A stretch of DNA of 64,000 nucleotides from Halomonas sp. McH1-25 (GCF_022348165.1 NZ_JAKRFI010000001.1:62001-126000), one strand, 5' to 3'. Positions 27,205 through 36,169 are shown, counted from the stretch's first letter. Made by a program: numbers and translations. The notes: generated from the sequence alone by a model not told the origin.

Positions 27205-27771
27205 ATGTTCAGCAAGCACAAGCCCGCCAGTGACCCTGCCGATCAAGCGGCGACGCCCCCCGCACGGCCACAGCGTGCCTCGAGTGCCGATGAGCTGCGC
27301 GGCAGTGGCGTGCGACCCTCCATCATCGGGGCTAATACCCGCGTTGAAGGTAGCGTCATTGGGGAGGAAGAACTGATCATCGATGGCCAGATAACGGGCA
27401 CGGTGGAGTTCAAGCGCAACGGCGTCAGCATTGGCAGCACCGGGCGCGTAGAAGGCGATATCTATGCACAGACGCTGCATGTTGCCGGTAGGGTGGAAGG
27501 GCGTCTGATAGCCTCGAAGAAGGTCACCGTGCACCGCTCGGCGCATATCGTGGGATCGATCATCACTCCCTGCCTGGCGCTGGAGGATGGGGCTGTGTTT
27601 CGTGGCGACATCGACATGAATAGCGAGAATGAAGTATTGGTCGCGGCGTTCGATAAGGTAGATAGCGCAGCGCCTGCCCAGACTGTGATGCGTGAAGACG
27701 AGGCGTCAACTCCCATTGATCAGGAAGAGACGTTGGCTGAGACAGACATGACTCGCGAAGATAAGGCCTGA
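27205..27771 (+). CDS. Soluble bactofilin
   Basis: The 188-residue protein has a proline-rich N-terminal tail, a bactofilin domain (about 42-140: SIIGANTRVEGSVIGEEELI, GQITGTVEFKRNGVSIG, LHVAGRVEGRLIASKKVTV) and an acidic C-terminal tail. The repeated V-x-G-x-V/I spacing shows the beta-helix. With the divergent membrane-anchored copy, it may form a mixed filament. No peptidoglycan hydrolase, a frequent bactofilin partner, is adjacent. Confidence 0.87.
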   Translation: MFSKHKPASDPADQAATPPARPQRASSADELRGSGVRPSIIGANTRVEGSVIGEEELIIDGQITGTVEFKRNGVSIGSTGRVEGDIYAQTLHVAGRVEGRLIASKKVTVHRSAHIVGSIITPCLALEDGAVFRGDIDMNSENEVLVAAFDKVDSAAPAQTVMREDEASTPIDQEETLAETDMTREDKA

Positions 27772-27830
27772 TGCATAGGGAGTCGCTGAGGCTCCAACGA
27801 CCCGCCAGGCTCTGAACATGATACTTCGTA

Positions 27831-27861
27831 AACCCCGAGCCAACGTATTGACTCGGGGTTT
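27831..27861. terminator. Hairpin terminator between convergent genes
   Basis: A 9 bp stem, AACCCCGAG (27831-27839) and CTCGGGGTT (27852-27860), separates the bactofilin from the convergent fabF-like gene. The symmetry with A and T ends suits termination in both directions. Confidence 0.8.
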
Positions 27862-27896
27862 GCCATTCATAATCCGGTGAGTGTCAGTGTGTGACG

Positions 27897-29162
27897 TTAC
27901 ACCTTGCTGACGATCAGCGCCGCATTCACCCCGCCAAAGCCAAAGCCGTTACACAGCACATGCTGTGTCGAATGCTCGCGCGCCGAGCCCGAGACGAAGT
28001 CCAGGTCCTGAATATCCTCGTCGACGTTTTCCAGATTCAGGGTCGGGGGCAGCCGGTCGTGCATTGCCGCCAGAGCGGAGAAGATGCTCTCCACGCCGCC
28101 GGCGGCACCGAGCATATGGCCGGTGGCCGACTTGGTCGCGGAAATCGGAATGCCGGCGAGGGCATCGCCAAAGGCATTGCGCAGGGCGGCGATCTCGGCC
28201 CGGTCGCCGACCGGCGTCGAGGTGGCATGGGCGTTGATATGGCTAATCTCCTCGGGAGAAAGCCCCGCCATCTTCAGCGCTGCGCGGATGGCTGCCGCGG
28301 CTCCTGAGCCGTCTTCCGGGCCGGCGGTGATGTGGTAGGCATCGGCGCTGGTGCCATAGCCACTTAGCACGGCCAGGGGCGTTGCCCCGCGTGCCTCGGC
28401 GTGGGCCAGGGTTTCGATCACCAACAGCCCCGCACCTTCGCCCATGACGAAGCCATTGCGAGCCTGATCGAAGGGCCGCGATGCCTTGGCGGGCTCTTCC
28501 TGCTCTGTGGAGAGTGCCTTCATGGCATGGAAGCCGGCCAGCGACAGCGGGTCGATACAGGCCTCGGCGCCGCCCACCAGGGCCACCTCAGCCTCGCCGC
28601 TGCGTATCAGACGCATGCCGTCGCCGATGGCCTGCACGCCTGCGGCACAGGCGGTCACCGGACAGCCCAGCGGCCCACGAAAGCCATGGCGAATCGACAC
28701 ATTGCCTGCCGCCAGGTTGGCCAGGAAAGCCGGTACGGTGAACGGAGAGAGCCGGCGGTAGCCGCGTGTCGACAGGGTGTTCTGCGCCTGGGTGATGGTA
28801 GGGAAGCCGCCGATGCCGGAACCAACGATGGTCGCGGTGGCCAGGCGGTCCGCATCGCTGGTCGGGAACCAGTTGGCCTGGGCCAGCGCCTCTTCGGCGG
28901 CGGCCATGGTGTAGAGACTGAACAGCTCCAGCTTGCGCCGCTCCTTGGCATCGAGCACACGATCCGGGTCGAGGCCGGCCTCGGGGTCGTCGGCGATATC
29001 GGGCACCGACCCCGCGACCTTGATCGGCAGGTCACCGGTATCGAACCGAGTGATCGGGGAAATGCCCGAGCGGCCGGCAAGAAGGCGCTCCCAGCCCGCC
29101 TTGACGCCGCAACCTAGGGGACTGATCATGCCCATGCCGGTGATGACGAGCGGTGATTGCAT
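27897..29162 (-). CDS. Beta-ketoacyl-ACP synthase II family protein
   Basis: From the ATG at 29162 (MQSPLVITGMGMISPLGCGV) the protein is 421 residues. The catalytic triad of condensing enzymes is intact: C172 (VTACAAGVQ), H312 (NAHATSTPVGD) and H349 (SATGHMLGAAG). It is FabF-like but is not in a fab cluster; it stands alone and divergent from a TetR regulator. It may serve a special fatty acid or lipid rather than the housekeeping pathway. Confidence 0.85.
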   Translation of the reverse strand: MQSPLVITGMGMISPLGCGVKAGWERLLAGRSGISPITRFDTGDLPIKVAGSVPDIADDPEAGLDPDRVLDAKERRKLELFSLYTMAAAEEALAQANWFPTSDADRLATATIVGSGIGGFPTITQAQNTLSTRGYRRLSPFTVPAFLANLAAGNVSIRHGFRGPLGCPVTACAAGVQAIGDGMRLIRSGEAEVALVGGAEACIDPLSLAGFHAMKALSTEQEEPAKASRPFDQARNGFVMGEGAGLLVIETLAHAEARGATPLAVLSGYGTSADAYHITAGPEDGSGAAAAIRAALKMAGLSPEEISHINAHATSTPVGDRAEIAALRNAFGDALAGIPISATKSATGHMLGAAGGVESIFSALAAMHDRLPPTLNLENVDEDIQDLDFVSGSAREHSTQHVLCNGFGFGGVNAALIVSKV

Positions 29163-29253
29163 GGTAGTTTCCTGAACGACTTGGGATCGTGCCACGCTAG
29201 CACCGGGCTTTATATGATCAAGGTAATATTCAGCGCAGGAGATGAGAGTCGCC

Positions 29254-29910
29254 ATGCCCTACTCGACTCATCACAAGGCCAAATCGCGGGAGCGCATTCT
29301 CAAGTCCGCTATCGAGCTGTTCAGTCGTAAAGGCTTCGAGAAAGTCTCCATCGGTCAGATCATGAAGCTGGCCAAGATGACCCATGGTGCCTTCTACGCG
29401 CACTTTGCCTCGAAGGAAGCGCTCTATCACGCCTCGGTACAGGAAACCCTGGAGAGCAGCCGTGCGGCCAGGCTGGTCAAGGGGCCCTTGTCGGTAAAGC
29501 ACCTGACGGAACTGGTATCCAATTGCTGGAATCTCCAGGAGTTGGAACGCAAGCACAAGCCGGGCCCGGAGTCGGTACTGTTCAACGAGATCGGCAACGA
29601 GAACGCCGAGATCCGCACGCTGTTCGAAGCCTCCTACCTGCGCATGAAGAAGATGCTCGAAACCCGCCTCATCGCCCTGAGCCGCCTCAAGAAACTGCCT
29701 TTCGAACCCGACCGCGACGTCATTGCCGACAAGTCCCGCGTCATTCTTGCCTCGCTGGTCGGCGCCGTGGCCATCGCCAAGAGCCTGCCCGGCGAACAGG
29801 AGCGACAGCACATCCTCAACGCCGCTCAGCGCAACATTCTGCGGATGCTCGGCGTCAATGAAAGCGAGCTGGAAAGCATGCTGGGCGCCGCTGGAGCAGA
29901 GAGCGCTTAA
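29254..29910 (+). CDS. TetR family regulator
   Basis: The start at 29254 (MPYSTHHKAKSRERILKSAI) gives 218 residues; an ATG at 29242 directly abuts the GGAG, so it is less likely. The helix-turn-helix is VSIGQIMKLAKMTHGAFYAHFASKEALY-like, split here as VSIGQIMKLAKMTHGAF then YAHFASKEALY, at about 34-62. The ligand domain is typical of TetR proteins. It lies 91 bp from the divergent FabF-like gene, the likely target. Confidence 0.88.
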   Translation: MPYSTHHKAKSRERILKSAIELFSRKGFEKVSIGQIMKLAKMTHGAFYAHFASKEALYHASVQETLESSRAARLVKGPLSVKHLTELVSNCWNLQELERKHKPGPESVLFNEIGNENAEIRTLFEASYLRMKKMLETRLIALSRLKKLPFEPDRDVIADKSRVILASLVGAVAIAKSLPGEQERQHILNAAQRNILRMLGVNESELESMLGAAGAESA

Positions 29911-29945
29911 AAGGTACTGATTCCATCACCGCCATTGAGACAAGC

Positions 29946-30629
29946 ATGACACTCGACTACCGCTGGCTTTACGACACCGCACGCAGGCGTTTTGAATCCG
30001 ACGAAGCCATGGAAGCTTTCCTGCCCAAAGCGCTTGCTGCCGACGAGCTGAAGCAGAAGGGCGATGACCGTTACCTTTCCGCCATGAGCCAGCGGGTATT
30101 TCGGGCCGGTATGCAACACTCGGTGGTCGATGCCAAGTGGCCTGCCTTTGAAGAAGCGTTCTGGGGTTTTGTTCCTGAGACGATGGTGTTGCTCAGCCCA
30201 GAGCAAATCGAAGGCTATATGAAGAACGATCGAATCATACGCCACCGCACCAAACTGCAGACCATCCCCAAGAATGCCCAATTCATACTGGATATTCGCC
30301 AGGAGCAGGGCAGCAGTTTCGGCGAGTTCATTGCCAACTGGCCGAGCACTGACATCGTCGGCTTATGGCGTTTGCTGGCCAAACGCGGCGCTCGCCTGGG
30401 CGGACGCTCGGCTTCCGCATTTTTGCGCTTGGTCGGAAAGGATACGTTCCTGTTGACCAGCGATGTGGTCGCACGCCTGATAGCCGCAGGCGTTGTTGAC
30501 CAACCCCCTACCAGTCAGCGCGATATGCAAGCCGTGCAGGGCGCTTTCAACGAGTTGCAGCAGAGTTCTGGAAGGCCGTTGTGTCAGTTATCGGCCATGC
30601 TGTCGTTGAGTATCAATCCAAGATTCTAA
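29946..30629 (+). CDS. DNA-3-methyladenine glycosylase I family protein
   Basis: The 227-residue protein resembles a branch of Tag-like glycosylases: GMQHSVVDAKWPAFEEAFWG (the FxxGMxxxVVxxKWP region) and RIIRHRTKLQTIPKNAQFIL. It should remove alkylated bases such as 3-methyladenine during base-excision repair. It follows the TetR gene by 35 bp and may be cotranscribed with it. It differs from the classic Tag zinc-binding ends. Confidence 0.78.
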   Translation: MTLDYRWLYDTARRRFESDEAMEAFLPKALAADELKQKGDDRYLSAMSQRVFRAGMQHSVVDAKWPAFEEAFWGFVPETMVLLSPEQIEGYMKNDRIIRHRTKLQTIPKNAQFILDIRQEQGSSFGEFIANWPSTDIVGLWRLLAKRGARLGGRSASAFLRLVGKDTFLLTSDVVARLIAAGVVDQPPTSQRDMQAVQGAFNELQQSSGRPLCQLSAMLSLSINPRF

Positions 30630-30635
30630 GGCTGA

Positions 30636-30682
30636 CTGTTCGACTGCCAAGGCTTCGAGAAGGCCTCGATCGGCTAGATCAG
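30636..30682 (+). pseudogene. TetR helix-turn-helix fragment
   Basis: The translated bases read LFDCQGFEKASIG, then a stop, then IR. This resembles residues of the nearby TetR gene (LFSRKGFEKVSIGQIM, from base 29326). About 47 bp are conserved and nothing else of a regulator is visible. It sits just after the glycosylase gene and appears to be a relic of a duplicated or lost TetR gene. The rest of 30630-30918 shows no gene. Confidence 0.5.
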
Positions 30683-30918
30683 GGCCTTTTCGTTCGAGCC
30701 ATTCGCAGCCTAAGTGATTGCTCTTATAGGCTTTTCCTATCATGGCTAAAGCTTCTCTCTGCTTGACGGCTGTGTTCCTGAATCCTTCACTGTATTTTGA
30801 TGGCTTATAAGAATTTCAAAGCCTCCAGCATAGGCCTGAAGGTAGTCCGCAGCCCCAAGACGATATGAATCGTCGGATTTTCCTGTGGGCCACAATCCTG
30901 TCGAGGAGAATAATTACT

Positions 30919-33117
30919 ATGTCCGACCAGAAGCCTAAGCGCCCGGAGTGGGCTGCACGCACGACGCCGCGCCTGCAGGGCAACGAGCATTGGTGGCCCG
31001 ACCAGCTTACCCTTCACATCCTGCATCAGAAGCACCCCGACGCGAGCCCGTTCGGCCCCGAGTTCCGCTATGGCGAGGCGTTCTCGCGACTCGACGTCGA
31101 TGAACTGACCGCCGATGTCGATGCACTGATGACCGACTCGCAGGACTGGTGGCCCGCCGACTGGGGCCACTACGGGCCGTTCTTCATCCGCATGTCATGG
31201 CACGCAGCAGGGACCTATCGAGCAATTGACGGGCGTGGCGGCGGCGGCACCGGCGCGCAGCGCTTCGCACCGCTCAACAGCTGGCCCGACAACGGCAACC
31301 TGGACAAGGCGCGCCGACTGCTCTGGCCGATCAAGAAGAAGTACGGCGAGAAGATCTCCTGGGCCGACCTGCTGGTCTTCGCCGGCAACCGCGCCCTCGA
31401 GACGATGGGCTTTCGCACCTTCGGCTTCGGGTTCGGCCGCGCCGATATCTGGGCACCCGAGGACGACATCTACTGGGGTCCCGAGACTGAATGGCTCGCC
31501 ACCAAGGACGAGCGCTACACCGGTAGCTGGGAGGACGGCAACCGCTTGCTGGACAATCCGCTCGCTGCGGTGCAGATGGGGCTGATCTACGTCAACCCCG
31601 AGGGCCCCAATGGCATTCCTGACGCGATGAAGTCCGCTAAGGACGTGCGCGAAACCTTCGCACGCATGGGCATGAACGACCGCGAGACGGCGGCCCTGAC
31701 CATTGGCGGTCACACCTTCGGCAAGATGCACGGCAACGGCCCGGCGGATGCCGTCGGCGAGGCACCGGAAGGCGCGAAGATCTTCCAGCAGGGGATCGGC
31801 TGGGCCAACAAGCACGAGACCGGCCTTGGCGAATACACGGTGACCTCGGGCCTTGAGGGTGCCTGGACGCCGACCCCGACCCAGTGGGACAACTCCTACC
31901 TCAACACCATCTTCGCCCATCAGTGGGAGGTCAAGAAGTCGCCGGCTGGCGCCAACCAGTGGGAGCCGGTCGAGGTGAAGGAGGGCTACTGGGTGCCCGA
32001 CGCCCACGTCCCAGGCAAGAAGAACCCGCCGGTGATGAACACCGCCGACATGGCGATGATCACCGACCCTGCCTATCTGGAGATCTGCAAGGAGTTCCAC
32101 CAGAATCCGGACAAACTTGCCGACGAGTTCGCCCGTGCCTGGTACAAGCTGCTGCATCGCGACATGGGCCCGCAGGCCCGCTACCTCGGCCCGCAGGTGC
32201 CTGACGAAGTGCTCGTCTGGCAGGACCCGGTACCCAAGCACGAAGGGCCGCTCGTCGATGAGGCGCAGATCGCTACGCTCAAGCAGCAGATCGCCGACTC
32301 CGGCCTCACCGTCAAGCAACTGGTAGGCACCGCCTGGGCCTCAGCCTGCACCTACCGCCAGACCGACCACCGCGGCGGCGCCAACGGGGCACGCATCCGT
32401 CTCGATCCGCAGGCCGGCTGGGACGTCAACGTGCGCTCCGGGGTGCCCGAGGTGCTCGACCGGCTCGAGCAGATCCGCAGTGACTCCGGCATCAACATCT
32501 CGCTGGCCGACATGATCGTGCTGGCTGGCAGCGTCGGGGTCGAGACGGCCGCCAAGGCGGGCGGCCATGACATCACCGTGCCATTCACTCCGGGCCGCAC
32601 CGATGCCACCCAGGAGATGACCGAGGTGGATACGCACGCCTACCTGGAACCGAGGCACGATGCGTTCCGCAACTACATGCAGCCCCAGGTGACCGCCATC
32701 CCCGCCGAACACCTGATGGTCGACCGGGCGTTCATGCTCAACCTCAGCGTACCGCAGATGGCCGCACTGCTCGGCGGCATGCGCGCCATGGGCATCAACG
32801 TCGGCGACAGCAATGAAGGCATCTTCACCGACCGGCCCGGGCAACTGACCAACGACTTCTTCGCCAACCTCGTCGACATGGGCACCGTCTGGGAGCCGGT
32901 CGATGAGAGCGAAGAACGCTTCGTCGGCAAGGACCGGGCCACGGGCGAGCAGAAGTGGACCGCCACCCGCGTCGACCTTATCTACGGCTCCAACTCGCAG
33001 CTACGCGCCATCGCGGAGGAGTACGCCGCCGATGGTGGCGAAGAGCGAATGATCGACCGCTTCGTCAAGGGCTGGGTCAAGGTCATGGAGAACGACCGCT
33101 TCGACCTGCACCGCTGA
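30919..33117 (+). CDS. katG: Catalase-peroxidase
   Basis: The ATG at 30919 follows GAGGAG and gives 732 residues, the usual length. The distal residues R91, W94 and H95 ([14 protein letters not shown]), Y224 and M250 of the Met-Tyr-Trp adduct, and the proximal H265 ([11 protein letters not shown]) are all present at the expected spacing. It removes hydrogen peroxide and is haem-dependent. The last 48 codons and the terminator are duplicated in a decayed copy at 38336-38556. Confidence 0.97.
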   Translation: MSDQKPKRPEWAARTTPRLQGNEHWWPDQLTLHILHQKHPDASPFGPEFRYGEAFSRLDVDELTADVDALMTDSQDWWPADWGHYGPFFIRMSWHAAGTYRAIDGRGGGGTGAQRFAPLNSWPDNGNLDKARRLLWPIKKKYGEKISWADLLVFAGNRALETMGFRTFGFGFGRADIWAPEDDIYWGPETEWLATKDERYTGSWEDGNRLLDNPLAAVQMGLIYVNPEGPNGIPDAMKSAKDVRETFARMGMNDRETAALTIGGHTFGKMHGNGPADAVGEAPEGAKIFQQGIGWANKHETGLGEYTVTSGLEGAWTPTPTQWDNSYLNTIFAHQWEVKKSPAGANQWEPVEVKEGYWVPDAHVPGKKNPPVMNTADMAMITDPAYLEICKEFHQNPDKLADEFARAWYKLLHRDMGPQARYLGPQVPDEVLVWQDPVPKHEGPLVDEAQIATLKQQIADSGLTVKQLVGTAWASACTYRQTDHRGGANGARIRLDPQAGWDVNVRSGVPEVLDRLEQIRSDSGINISLADMIVLAGSVGVETAAKAGGHDITVPFTPGRTDATQEMTEVDTHAYLEPRHDAFRNYMQPQVTAIPAEHLMVDRAFMLNLSVPQMAALLGGMRAMGINVGDSNEGIFTDRPGQLTNDFFANLVDMGTVWEPVDESEERFVGKDRATGEQKWTATRVDLIYGSNSQLRAIAEEYAADGGEERMIDRFVKGWVKVMENDRFDLHR

Positions 33118-33158
33118 GGATTAGGCCCGTAGCAGTAGAAGCCTCTCGCTGATGAATG

Positions 33159-33194
33159 AACCCCGAAGGCTGATTCAGCCTTCGGGGTTTTTTT
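33159..33194 (+). terminator. katG intrinsic terminator
   Basis: A stem of AACCCCGAAGGCTGA and TCAGCCTTCGGGGTT (33159-33188, no spacer beyond the centre) is followed by seven Ts. It lies 42 bp past the katG stop. A related terminator is found after the decayed katG end at 38522. Confidence 0.93.
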
Positions 33195-33243
33195 GTTGCA
33201 GAACTAGATCAAGAGGCGTGGCTTAGTACCGCCTAATGCTTTG

Positions 33244-33308
33244 GTTGGCGTTGTTCTCAACGTTACGGTTGGTTACGGTATGCCCAAAGCTGACTTGGAC
33301 GGCTAAGG
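33244..33308. repeat. 65 bp direct repeat, copy A
   Basis: These 65 bases are identical to 38609-38673. The start reads GTTGGCGTTGTTCTCAACG and the end GGACGGCTAAGG. Upstream similarity continues through the terminator into the katG coding end; downstream it stops sharply. On the reverse strand a frame reads AVQVSFGHTVT, which weakly recalls the start of IS3-family OrfA proteins. The repeat marks the left edge of the accessory region. Confidence 0.85.
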
Positions 33309-33673
33309 AAATAACAGGGTACTCAGGGACTGCCGCACTAGGGATGGCTAATTATCATCCATTCTGACGGGTAGGGCGGTAGTGTGCCCGTCCCTTGAAT
33401 TCTAACCGGATTGATTTTGTGGTCTCCGGCACATGCAGCTCCACACTGCAAAGGCTCTATATGCATGCGTCTCGGAAGCTCCCATGCAGGCCGGATAGCG
33501 CACTCCATGGAAACGAATGAAATGCCGAATTATAGTTGTTGGTTTTAAATCAGTGCATTAGACAGAAAATGGTACGCTAAATAATATTCTTGAACGCACA
33601 TGCGCTTTCAAATGAATAAACGAGCGTGAAGTCTAATACCTGTTGGGACTAAAAAGCACGAGGTAAAGTATCT
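33309..33673. other. Noncoding AT-rich stretch, no gene seen
   Basis: These 365 bases carry no convincing coding frame on either strand. The composition is AT-rich compared with katG and the liu genes. A GAATTCTAACCGG stretch and several short palindromes occur by chance level. No integrase, tRNA or clear attachment site was found. Confidence 0.5.
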
Positions 33674-34135
33674 ATGAAGGAATACCTGTTCCGAGAAGCT
33701 CGATCAGATGACCTTGCAGCTCTAGTCGAAATGCTTGCTGATGATGAGCTTGGGCAATCTCGTGAGCTACCGGGAACGCCGTTGAACTATGGCTACGCTG
33801 CAGCATTTAAATCTATCCAAAACGACCCAAATAACGAGCTCATCATTTGCGAATCGGATGGACAGGTACTTGGTATGCTCCAAATCACGTTCATACCTTA
33901 TCTGACCTATATTGGAGGCTGGCGAGCGTTGATCGAGGGCGTTAGGGTTGCGTCTTCTAAGCGAGGTGAGGGAGTTGGTGCCAAGCTTCTCGAATGGGCG
34001 ATACAACGAGCCAAGGAAAAAGGTTGCCTAATCGTCCAATTAACCAGCGACAAAAAAAGGCCGGACGCAATTCGTTTTTACGAAAAGCTCGGGTTTAGCG
34101 CGTCGCATGAAGGGATGAAGCTCTGGTTGAACTAA
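33674..34135 (+). CDS. GNAT family N-acetyltransferase
   Basis: The 153-residue protein has the acetyl-CoA site in EGVRVASSKRGEGVGAKLLE (R-x-x-G-x-G pattern) and the C-terminal RFYEKLGFSASHEGMKLWL. It is complete. The gene is more AT-rich than its chromosomal neighbours and is followed within six bases of its stop by an attC-like site. This is the layout of an integron cassette, so it may have arrived horizontally. The acceptor substrate is unknown. Confidence 0.85.
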   Translation: MKEYLFREARSDDLAALVEMLADDELGQSRELPGTPLNYGYAAAFKSIQNDPNNELIICESDGQVLGMLQITFIPYLTYIGGWRALIEGVRVASSKRGEGVGAKLLEWAIQRAKEKGCLIVQLTSDKKRPDAIRFYEKLGFSASHEGMKLWLN

Positions 34136-34140
34136 AGAGT

Positions 34141-34217
34141 GTCCAACCGATCGCTGAGGTTGTCCGCTGTTTTACTTCGATCCATAGGGGCAACTGAGCT
34201 TCGGCGATAAGTTTAAA
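34141..34217 (+). repeat. Candidate attC-like site 1
   Basis: The outer boxes are GTCCAAC (34141-34147), which fits RYYYAAC, and GTTTAAA (34211-34217), which differs from GTTRRRY at one position. Inside, GATCGCTGAG on the left pairs imperfectly with the complement of CTTCGGCGATAA on the right. The length, 77 bp, is in the attC range. It begins right after a GNAT gene and ends 12 bp before the next start. No integrase is in the window. Confidence 0.4.
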
Positions 34218-34229
34218 TCGGGATCGGTC

Positions 34230-34731
34230 ATGGATGAAAAAATACGAGCATCCTGGGAGCGGACTCTTCACCCAGAAACCCTTAAAACCAACATCATCAC
34301 AGCGTCAATATTCTCGATGGCTTTCGAAATGCTGAAGAGCAGCATTGTTGAAAAGATCGAAGATTTCTTTACGAACGGGTTTGAACAGAATGGACCGCTT
34401 GTCAGCCCAGAATACAAAGAAAAGGTCCTTTCTCTGAACAAAAGCCCCCTCTACGCGTCATTGAAGTGGCTGCAGGGAATGGACGCCATCAATGCTGAGG
34501 ACATGGGAAAGTTTGAACACAATTAAAAAGTGTCGCAACACGTTGACACACGAGATGCTTTCTTTCGCTTCCAATGGCGTAGATTTCAACATTGCGGAAG
34601 CATTCGACGAAATGGTAGCTCTGTTACGAAAGATCGAAATGTGGTGGTTCGAGCATGTTGAAATGGCAATAGATCCGGAATCCTATCCAGAGGATTTAGA
34701 TATGGATCAGGTAATTCCCGGGCCAGTCTAG
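34230..34731 (+). pseudogene. HEPN-like protein gene with a one-base frameshift
   Basis: Two frames together form one protein of about 166 residues. The first (34230-34526) ends AEDMGKFEHN then stop. The second resumes IKKCRNTLTHEMLSFASNGVDF. Removing one A in the CACAATTAA run near 34520 would restore the frame. The rejoined part contains RNTLTH, an R-N-x-x-x-H motif like the catalytic site of HEPN nucleases. The N-terminal half is helical. It may be broken, or the extra A may be a sequencing error. The function is unknown. Confidence 0.6.
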
Positions 34732-34818
34732 AGTCTCCAAATGCTTATAGATGTTGCGTTGGGACCAGAGGAAGAGGCTGAGAAGTATTATGATCTGTTT
34801 GTGGCAGCCGCAGACAAA

Positions 34819-34897
34819 ACTTAACCAGCGGATGAAGCCTACCGGTACTACGCTGGGCTCCGTCCCGGCGGCTTACCCAAGGCGCTAGAGGTTAAAC
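34819..34897 (+). repeat. Candidate attC-like site 2
   Basis: The outer boxes are ACTTAAC (34819-34825, fits RYYYAAC) and GTTAAAC (34891-34897, fits GTTRRRY). Internal arms AGCGGATGAAGCC and GGCGGCTTACCCAAGGCGCT pair imperfectly, with AGCG/CGCT and AAGCC/GGCTT. A stop codon lies in the left box, and the next reading frame starts at 34900, three bases after the right box. The length is 79 bp. Confidence 0.45.
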
Positions 34898-34899
34898 GT

Positions 34900-35145
34900 A
34901 TGAATCTACGCCTCAGACCGGCCTTAAACGACGAATACGACTTTGCCTATCAGGTGAAGAAAGATGCAATGGGCCCTCACATTTCCGCGAGGTGGGGATG
35001 GGATGAGGCCTTTCAGCTTTCTATTCATCGGCAACGATGGAACGAGAAGCCTTGGTCAGTCATTATGTACGGAGAGAACCGCATAGGAACTTTATCCCTC
35101 TTGGATGAAGGAGACACTTTACGCTTCGGAGAGTCATTGGGGCAT
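34900..35145 (+). pseudogene. Truncated GNAT acetyltransferase, N-terminal part only
   Basis: About 75-80 residues (MNLRLRPALNDEYDFAYQVK...SVIMYGENRIGTLSLLDEGDT) match the beginning of a GNAT domain. The acetyl-CoA-binding motif that should follow is missing. The frame then runs on through the antisense strand of the deaminase gene, which is not real coding. The break is at about 35130, close to the end of the deaminase gene at 35146, so a rearrangement joined the two. Confidence 0.7.
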
Positions 35146-35628
35146 TCACAGGAAAATCCTTTTTCTTCTCCAAAGTTTAAACGGCTCGAGTGCCTGGGTG
35201 GTGGCGTGCTTGTGCACCTTCATTGGCCAAAGATCGGGGAAATGCGCCAGCATCTGGTACGAACTTCGGTAATCGAAGCCCGCTTCGGCGGCACCGTCCC
35301 GATCGACCGCGTAGATCACCTCGTCGATACCTGCGAAGAGGGCGTTTAGGTAGCACATGGCACAGGGCTCGCCCGAAGCCAAGAGCGTCTTCCCCCGCAA
35401 TTGGCTGCCGCCGACGTTACGACACGCGTCTCTGATAGCCTCGACCTCTGCGTGGGCGGTCGGGTCGTGATGTTCCAGAACGCGGTTTACGCCACGTCCC
35501 AGAACCGTTCCGGTGGCATCGACGACAAAGGCAGTGAAGGGGATGCCGCCATTGCGGACATGCTCGCAGGAGTAGTCGACAAGATTTTCCATGAGCTGCG
35601 AGAAGCGTTCAGTTGGGCTAGTGGACAT
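35146..35628 (-). CDS. Nucleoside/base deaminase, CMP/dCMP deaminase family
   Basis: From the ATG at 35628 (MSTSPTERFSQLMENLVDYS), after a GGAG site, the protein is 160 residues. The zinc motifs are HAEVE (H59, E61) and PCAMC (88-92). The FDYRSSYQMLAHFP tail suits the guanine deaminase-like subgroup. It is the last gene of a unit with two SMR pumps and a DsbA-like protein. The substrate could be guanine, cytosine or a nucleoside. Confidence 0.82.
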   Translation of the reverse strand: MSTSPTERFSQLMENLVDYSCEHVRNGGIPFTAFVVDATGTVLGRGVNRVLEHHDPTAHAEVEAIRDACRNVGGSQLRGKTLLASGEPCAMCYLNALFAGIDEVIYAVDRDGAAEAGFDYRSSYQMLAHFPDLWPMKVHKHATTQALEPFKLWRRKRIFL

Positions 35629-35710
35629 CAAGATCTCCGACTGAGTGGATCCTCCACGAAAGGACAAGCAGCTTGCGGTTGCTTGTCCTTCCGGAAGGGT
35701 TGTGTGTCTT

Positions 35711-36103
35711 TTAGGGCGCTATAAGGCTCGATTCGTCGGCTTGCAGCTTCTCGCTACTGGCCAGTTTCAGCCAGATGACGCCCGCAATAATAATTGCCAG
35801 CCAGAACGCCTGGCTCAACGTGAGGGATTGCTCGAACAGCACGCTACCGAAAACAGCTGAACCTACAGCGCCGATGCCCGCCCATACGGCGTAGCCAATC
35901 CCGACATCGATCGTCTTGAGGGCAACACTGAGCGCGTATAGCGTGAGCAAGAAGAAGACGATGGCCGAGATCGACCAGCTCAGAACGGTGAAGGCTTCAC
36001 TACCAGCGACACTCAGGGCATAAACGATCTCGAAGGCGCCGGCGAGCAATAGCGCGATCCAGGCACGCCCGTTGCTAGTTTGGCTTGTAGTTGCATTAGT
36101 CAT
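35711..36103 (-). CDS. SMR family efflux subunit, longer partner
   Basis: The 130-residue protein has four membrane spans. The essential Glu is in LLAGAFEIVYALSV, and GYAVWAGIGAVGSAVFG is the conserved SMR region. It has an extra N-terminal tail of about 13 residues. It lies 66 bp downstream of a second SMR gene, so the pair probably forms a heterodimer, as in EbrAB or YkkCD. Candidate substrates are cationic compounds such as quaternary amines or guanidinium. Confidence 0.87.
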   Translation of the reverse strand: MTNATTSQTSNGRAWIALLLAGAFEIVYALSVAGSEAFTVLSWSISAIVFFLLTLYALSVALKTIDVGIGYAVWAGIGAVGSAVFGSVLFEQSLTLSQAFWLAIIIAGVIWLKLASSEKLQADESSLIAP

Positions 36104-36169
36104 GTCGATTTCCTTTGGTCTAGTGTGGATGTCATACGTATCGCTACTGCGTTGAATGCTGGATTAGTC

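Noticed and set aside
31195-32319. Long reverse frame inside katG
   Set aside because: Antisense to a complete catalase-peroxidase, with low-complexity composition typical of shadow frames.
34741-34824. 27-codon frame between the HEPN-like gene and the attC-like site
   Set aside because: Too short, no ribosome site, no recognisable pattern; may be part of the cassette's untranslated end.
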